Below, in pieces: positions 62,799 through 64,000 of a stretch of DNA of 64,000 nucleotides. Source of the stretch: Pedobacter sp014947265 (GTDB lineage: Bacteria; Bacteroidota; Bacteroidia; Sphingobacteriales; Sphingobacteriaceae); assembly GCF_014947265.1 (NCBI RefSeq), contig NZ_JADCNK010000001.1:186001-250000 (forward strand), given 5' to 3'. Each line of letters starts with the position of its first letter. The first letter of the stretch is position 1. The notes beneath the pieces are model-generated. The model did no database searches. It saw only the letters and a program-made list of their open reading frames with translations, and was not told the origin of the DNA. Made by a program: the position numbers and the translations under genes.

Positions 62799-64000
62799 CT
62801 ATTGTGTTTTCATTCTATTAAAATCCCAATTTAAGCTTATTAAGAAATACCTACTTAATGTATTATAGGTCTGCTGGCTAACTGAATTGTATGTAATATA
62901 TCTTCTAAATCCGATTCTTTGATTTAATAAATCATTACCAGATAATCGTAGTAGTAAATTCTTTTCTTTGAGAAACTTTTTCTCTAGAACCGACGAAATA
63001 ACGAAAATATTTACATTGTCATTAAATGTTGCATTTTTTTGTCTAAACTCCAAATTAGCATCAACTGATAGGGAAAAGTCAAGTGGTAGATCTAAATAAA
63101 AATTACCTGATAAATTGTGTTGCCAAAAATTTCCAACTCTGCTTTCCTGTAAACTAGTCCGATTAATATTATATTTAGTATTAAAGCTCATTGCCATACG
63201 AAAACCGTTTTGGAAATTTTTGTTGGCGTAAGGCGCCAAAGAATAAATGGAGCTACGTACATCACTCATAACACCATTTAAGATGATGTTATTTTTAAAA
63301 CCATCTACATTAAAATTTACACCTATGGATCCCTCACTGATCGTTGATATTTGTTTACCAATCCCCAGATACCCATTGTATTGGTATGAACTTCCTATAT
63401 TTGCATATTGATACATACTCTGGCCAGTTTCTGCGTTAGTATTAACCTTTAAACCAATTGGATCATCCAAAGTAGTGAATGTAAAGTTACCAAATAAATA
63501 CTTTTTCCCAGTAGGGATATAGTTATTGTAGGAAATAAAATAGGTATGTTTATAAAACGGTACTATCCCCATATTGCCACTATAAATATTCAGAGGATCT
63601 ATGTTATTACGTACCGGTTGAAATTGTTGTACGGTTGGTTGTAAAACATCACCCTCATATCTAAACTCAATCGATTTTTGCGGTGAAAACGAATATACAA
63701 GCGAAGCTTTAGGATACAGGTAAAATAATTTTTTGTCAAAGTTATCTTGGTTACTCAAATCGTTTTGATTTAAAGCAATATGCCCTATATCAGACGCCAA
63801 AAGAAGTCTAATTTTATTTTTTTTATATAATACAGAGAATCCACCTTTATTAATTATCCGGTCAAAGTCATAGACACCACTAAATGCTGAATCTAAAGTC
63901 TTATATATATTGGCTCCCAAATTGTAAGTTTCTAATTTTGATCTATTAGAATCGAAATCTATAGCATAATTAAGAGTAATGTCCCAATATTGATGAATAG
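62799..64000 (-). CDS. Outer-membrane beta-barrel protein, C-terminal part (5' end outside window)
   Basis: The frame is open to the right edge of the window; a TTG at 63920 is only internal. About 400 residues of barrel strands are visible (SIEFRYEGDVLQPTVQQFQP, NIYSGNMGIVPFYKHTYFIS, FLISLNWDFNRMKTQ at the end) of the OMP_b-brl_3/TonB-dependent-like type. It pairs with the GLPGLI gene. Such pairs are thought to move or fold peptides or metal-chelate substrates; the role here is unknown. It may be the outer-membrane partner of the RiPP locus. Confidence 0.85.
   Translation of the reverse strand, partial: IHQYWDITLNYAIDFDSNRSKLETYNLGANIYKTLDSAFSGVYDFDRIINKGGFSVLYKKNKIRLLLASDIGHIALNQNDLSNQDNFDKKLFYLYPKASLVYSFSPQKSIEFRYEGDVLQPTVQQFQPVRNNIDPLNIYSGNMGIVPFYKHTYFISYNNYIPTGKKYLFGNFTFTTLDDPIGLKVNTNAETGQSMYQYANIGSSYQYNGYLGIGKQISTISEGSIGVNFNVDGFKNNIILNGVMSDVRSSIYSLAPYANKNFQNGFRMAMSFNTKYNINRTSLQESRVGNFWQHNLSGNFYLDLPLDFSLSVDANLEFRQKNATFNDNVNIFVISSVLEKKFLKEKNLLLRLSGNDLLNQRIGFRRYITYNSVSQQTYNTLSRYFLISLNWDFNRMKTQ

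Overview
The window looks like the chromosome of a Bacteroidota member of the Sphingobacteriaceae, most likely Pedobacter or a close relative. This is inferred, not proven. The reasons are the AT-rich intergenic DNA with TAnnTTTG-type -7 elements, outer-membrane beta-barrel proteins of the carboxypeptidase-regulatory/OMP type, LytTR two-component pairs, a GLPGLI protein, a TPR lipoprotein histidine kinase, and class I lanthipeptide genes with KExIxxLSxxQLxxxxGG leaders.

Layout. 1-3.7 kb: tail of an aldose-epimerase gene, a Crp/Fnr regulator, a secreted DUF1349-like protein and an LRR-protein kinase. 4.17-10.67 kb: thiamin operon behind a TPP riboswitch with an adjacent terminator hairpin (thiS, thiC, a TenI-like paralogue, thiE, thiG, thiH, thiF-rhodanese). 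11.2-25.2 kb: class I lanthipeptide cluster with four small peptide genes not all of one type, an outer-membrane barrel, LanC, a lone receiver domain, full-length LanB, a short membrane-fusion protein, a LytTR/LytS pair on the other strand, a C39-peptidase ABC exporter and an unknown protein.

25.2-53.6 kb: the most unusual part. A secreted mini-protein, a lipoprotein TPR histidine kinase and a response regulator sit among four transcription units. All four carry the same promoter layout, an imperfect dyad TTACGG-N4-CCGTAA followed after exactly 21 nt by TACWTTTR. The units are a two-TM membrane protein, an HsdR-N-like nuclease-fold protein, an envelope operon (membrane proteins, VWA-like protein, Cys-rich peptide, thermonuclease) and a nine-gene operon on the minus strand. 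The last encodes a lipoprotein, a tubulin/FtsZ-like protein, a giant Hsp70/actin-like ATPase, a second polyproline-tailed protein, two TerD proteins, an OmpA protein and small membrane proteins. I read this as one regulon, probably an envelope-stress or phage-defence system built on cytoskeleton-like NTPases. An IS110 element and several dispersed palindromic repeats interrupt it, and a Nudix/PLD-helicase-DUF3427/HNH operon lies inside it.

54-64 kb: a GIN-domain-like protein, a serine hydrolase, then a visibly AT-richer second RiPP locus (S41-like protein, Ser/Gly/Cys precursor, radical SAM-SPASM maturase, glycosyltransferase-like protein, mini-subtilisin) and a GLPGLI/outer-membrane-barrel pair running off the window end.
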